Assembly: GCA_049284695.1 (NCBI GenBank)
Contig: JBAPYK010000210.1
Coordinates: forward strand, 1 to 16,289
From: Rhodoplanes sp049284695
GTDB taxonomy: Bacteria > Pseudomonadota > Alphaproteobacteria > Rhizobiales > Xanthobacteraceae
Length of the DNA stretch: 16,289 nucleotides
Direction of reading: 5' to 3'
Shown here piece by piece: positions 14,273-16,289 of this stretch; positions within the stretch are counted from its first letter, which is position 1, and each line of letters starts with the position of its first letter. The notes beneath the pieces were generated by a model. It had not been told where the DNA came from, did no database searches, and saw only the letters and a program-made list of their open reading frames with translations. Both the position numbers and the translations under genes were made by a program.

Positions 14273-14847
14273 TTTCGCCCCTTATCAATCCTCCTAACGT
14301 CTGGCAGCCAAAAGTACTTGTGAACTAAGTCACTGGTGCGTTTTTTTCGATCGACGTCGCCCAGACACACGCGCTCATTACATCTATCCAAATTTTACGA
14401 CTGCAAAGTGTCATAAAAACTTATTTACTGTCAATCACTTGTCTGAATTCGTCTCCTGCCTCCACGCTATGCGCCCTGCCGAGTCGAAACCGCCAGGGCA
14501 TTCTGAAGACATGCTCGGAGCGGCCACCAATGGTAGAATAATACTCTTGATTATTTTGACAATGCCAACAACCTAGTGCTGTATATTCACATTATTACAC
14601 CACAAGGCAAAGGTTAGCCCACTCGATCGCTCGCATTGCGGGGGCGCAGCGTCTCATCGCAAGTGCCGAAAAGCGCGCGCGTGACAGCGCCGACCAGCGC
14701 CGCTCAAACCCTCACAGAGTGCCTCGCCGTGTTCACTCCGCCAGAGACAAACTGGGCGCGCTTTTCCTTGACGGATCGTTCGGACGCGTTCCACAACGCC
14801 GGATCACTCGTCGGGGGGCGTCAAGAGTCATCGTAAACGGAGAATGC
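14273..14847. other. Gene-poor, AT-rich region upstream of the HAD phosphatase
   Basis: No gene is supported in these 575 bp. From about 14281 to 14620 the DNA is visibly richer in A and T than the rest of the window, with a T-run at 14341-14347. The part after about 14630 returns to high GC. A possible promoter is at 14556-14585. Short frames crossing 14636-14836 have no family-like content. Confidence 0.5.
14556..14585 (+). promoter_or_regulatory. Possible sigma-70-type promoter upstream of the HAD phosphatase
   Basis: A perfect TTGACA (14556-14561) is followed after 18 bp by TGTATA (14580-14585), or after 20 bp by TATATT. It faces the HAD gene but lies about 260 bp before its ATG, so it would give a long leader, or it may serve an unseen small transcript. 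Confidence 0.3.
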
Positions 14848-15920
14848 ATGACTTCGCATTGTTTCATGCCTGGGATCAGCCGGCGCGCCGTGCTTGCGCT
14901 GGCATCGCTGCTGGCCGTCCTCAGTGGCCCTGTCATGACCGGATTGTCGCCGGCCGGCTACGCGCACGCGCAGACCGCGCCCGCGGACCCCTTGGGTTCT
15001 TGGAACGACAGGCCGGCCAAACAAGCGATCATCGATTCGTCCGCGCCACGACCGATCCCGTAAACCCGAACTTCGTCGGGCCGGAGGACCGTATCGCCAC
15101 CTTCGACCTCGACGGCACGCTGTGGGTCTCGCACCCGATGTATACGCAGGTGGTTTACGCTCTTGATCGGGTGCCGGCCGTCGTGAAAGCCAAGCCGGAG
15201 CTGGCGACGGTCGAGCCGTTCAAGACCGTTCTTTCCGGCGATCAGGCCGCGATTGCGAAGCTGTCGACCAAGGACTTGGAGACGATCGTGTCGGTGGCTC
15301 TCAGCGGGATGAGCGTCGAGACGTTTCGTGCGGAAACGAACAAATGGCTTGAAACGGCGCAACACCCGCGCTGGAAACGGCCCTATACCGCGCTTGCGTA
15401 TCAACCCATGCAGGAGGTGATCAACTATCTGCGCGCCAAGGGATTCCGAACCTACATCGTGACCGGGACCATCCAGGATTTCGTGCGCGTCTTCGCCGAA
15501 CGGGTGTACGGGATTCCGCCGGAACAGGTGATCGGCTCGGCGGACACCTTGAAATTCGGCTACGACGCGCAAGGCAAGCCGTTGCTCACCATAGGGCCGA
15601 ACCTCTTGCTCAACGACGATTTCAGCGGCAAGCCCGACGATATTTACATGTTTATCGGGCGGCGTCCGTTTGCCGCTTTTGGCAATTCGACCGGGGACCG
15701 CCAGATGCTCGAATACACCAAAGCGGGGCGCGGGATCCGGCTGGCGATGATCGTATTGCACGACGACGCCAAGCGCGAATATGCCTATGGTCCCGCCGAG
15801 GGCCTGCCCAACACCAGGGTCGGCTATTTCCCGCAGGGGCTATACGACGAAGCGAAAAAGCAGGGCTGGATCGTCATCAGCATGAAGAACGATTGGAAGC
15901 GAATCTTTGCATTCGAATAG
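14848..15920 (+). pseudogene. Secreted HAD-family phosphatase, interrupted by a single-base frameshift
   Basis: The gene reads in one frame from ATG 14848 (GGAGA four bases upstream) for 63 residues and then in the -1 frame to the stop at 15920; together they give 357 residues. The first part has a signal peptide with twin arginines (ISRRAVLALASLLAVL) and ends DPLGSWNDRPAKQAIID. The expected continuation FVRATTDPVNPNFVGPEDRIATFDLDGTLW lies in the other frame, and GATTCGTC at 15034-15041 would be in frame if it were GATTTCGTC. Without that base, translation stops at 15063. The HAD core is intact: DLDGT nucleophile and acid/base at 87 and 89, T/S motif VTG near 206, and NSTGD at 280-284. A periplasmic phosphatase role is inferred. 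It may be a true mutation or a sequence error. Confidence 0.85.
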
Positions 15921-15942
15921 TCTTCGCCGAAAGGATCAGATC

Positions 15943-16289
15943 ATGATGAGCAGTCAATACACCGCCGCGACCATCATTGAACGCCTCGCGCGGCCGGTCG
16001 CCAAGCTTGCGCACGGCAACGCCGGTCGGCGCGCGAAGGGCCAAGGGTGGGGCAGCGCCGCTTTGCGGAATGGGCGCGCGGCCGCTCTCGTGCTCGGGCT
16101 CGTTCTGGGTGGCCTGGTTCTTTCTCCGGCGCGCGTTCATGCCGCGGGCCTCGAATGTCCTGAACTAGGGCCCAAAGCGATTCCCGATCTGCTCGCCGGC
16201 GCGCGGCAAATCGATCGCATGACGAGCGGAAACGAAGTCGATCTTGGCAACGAGATCAGGGGCCTCATCGCCCGGGTGCAGGCGGAGAA
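15943..16289 (+). CDS. Secreted hypothetical protein, N-terminal part
   Basis: The frame is open from ATG 15943 to the right edge (115 codons). AAGGA eight bases upstream supports this start; an adjacent ATG is at 15946. The protein has an unusually long polar and basic leader (about 45 residues, including AGRRAKGQGWG) before the hydrophobic stretch AAALVLGLVLGGLVL (46-60), with cleavage likely at VHAAG (65-69). The mature part begins LECPELGPKAIPDLLAGARQIDRMTSGNEVDLGNEIRGLI. I recall similar small secreted proteins in Bradyrhizobium relatives; the function is unknown. A TTG at codon 41 would give a normal short signal peptide. It starts 22 bp after the HAD gene and is probably co-transcribed with it. 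Confidence 0.75.
   Translation, partial: MMSSQYTAATIIERLARPVAKLAHGNAGRRAKGQGWGSAALRNGRAAALVLGLVLGGLVLSPARVHAAGLECPELGPKAIPDLLAGARQIDRMTSGNEVDLGNEIRGLIARVQAE

Noticed and set aside
12600..14850. Duplicated tRNA 3' end or attachment site for an integrated element
   Set aside because: No second copy of the tRNA-Leu T-arm and acceptor sequence and no integrase was found inside the window.

Overview
The window looks like chromosomal DNA of a GC-rich alphaproteobacterium of the order Hyphomicrobiales (Rhizobiales), probably near Bradyrhizobium, Rhodopseudomonas or Pseudolabrys. This rests on the gene families present (a GAF plus HisKA_2-type histidine kinase, small secreted 'FDGxW' proteins, a periplasmic HAD phosphatase paired with another secreted protein) and on intergenic palindromes of a kind I recall from that group. 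It is an inference from recognition, not from a search.

Layout. Positions 1-2489 hold the start of a family 5 solute-binding protein (minus), a class I SAM methyltransferase (plus) and rimO (minus). The last two are convergent and overlap by 28 bp. Positions 2490-5727 hold a sensor histidine kinase (plus), a six- or seven-helix membrane protein of the TIGR02206/YwaF type (minus) and an SDR oxidoreductase (plus). Positions 5898-7960 hold two secreted proteins (plus), one with a DUF2147 domain, around a small hypothetical gene (minus); a strong hairpin lies between the first two genes. Positions 7998-11813 are a tightly packed minus-strand sulfate/thiosulfate import operon, sbp-cysT-cysW-cysA. 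Positions 11814-14847 are different: long gene-poor stretches with AT-rich patches, a tRNA-Leu(TAA), several inverted repeats, an orphan LuxR/NarL-type regulator with a degenerate receiver, and a small hypothetical gene overlapping that regulator's 3' end. Positions 14848-16289 hold a HAD-family phosphatase broken by an apparent single-base deletion, then the start of a secreted hypothetical protein.

The clear functional unit is the sulfate transporter: a periplasmic binding protein, two permeases and one ATPase, with overlapping or nearly touching genes. The other genes are mostly single transcription units facing in alternate directions. I found no CRISPR array, integrase, transposase or recognised defence system, and nothing I would call a new multi-gene system. 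The best leads are the HAD frameshift (with a possible similar defect at the kinase N-terminus), the palindromic repeat family sharing a GGAGCGAATTCCG core at two sites, and the regulator that lacks its phospho-acceptor Asp and carries an odd tail overlapping another gene.
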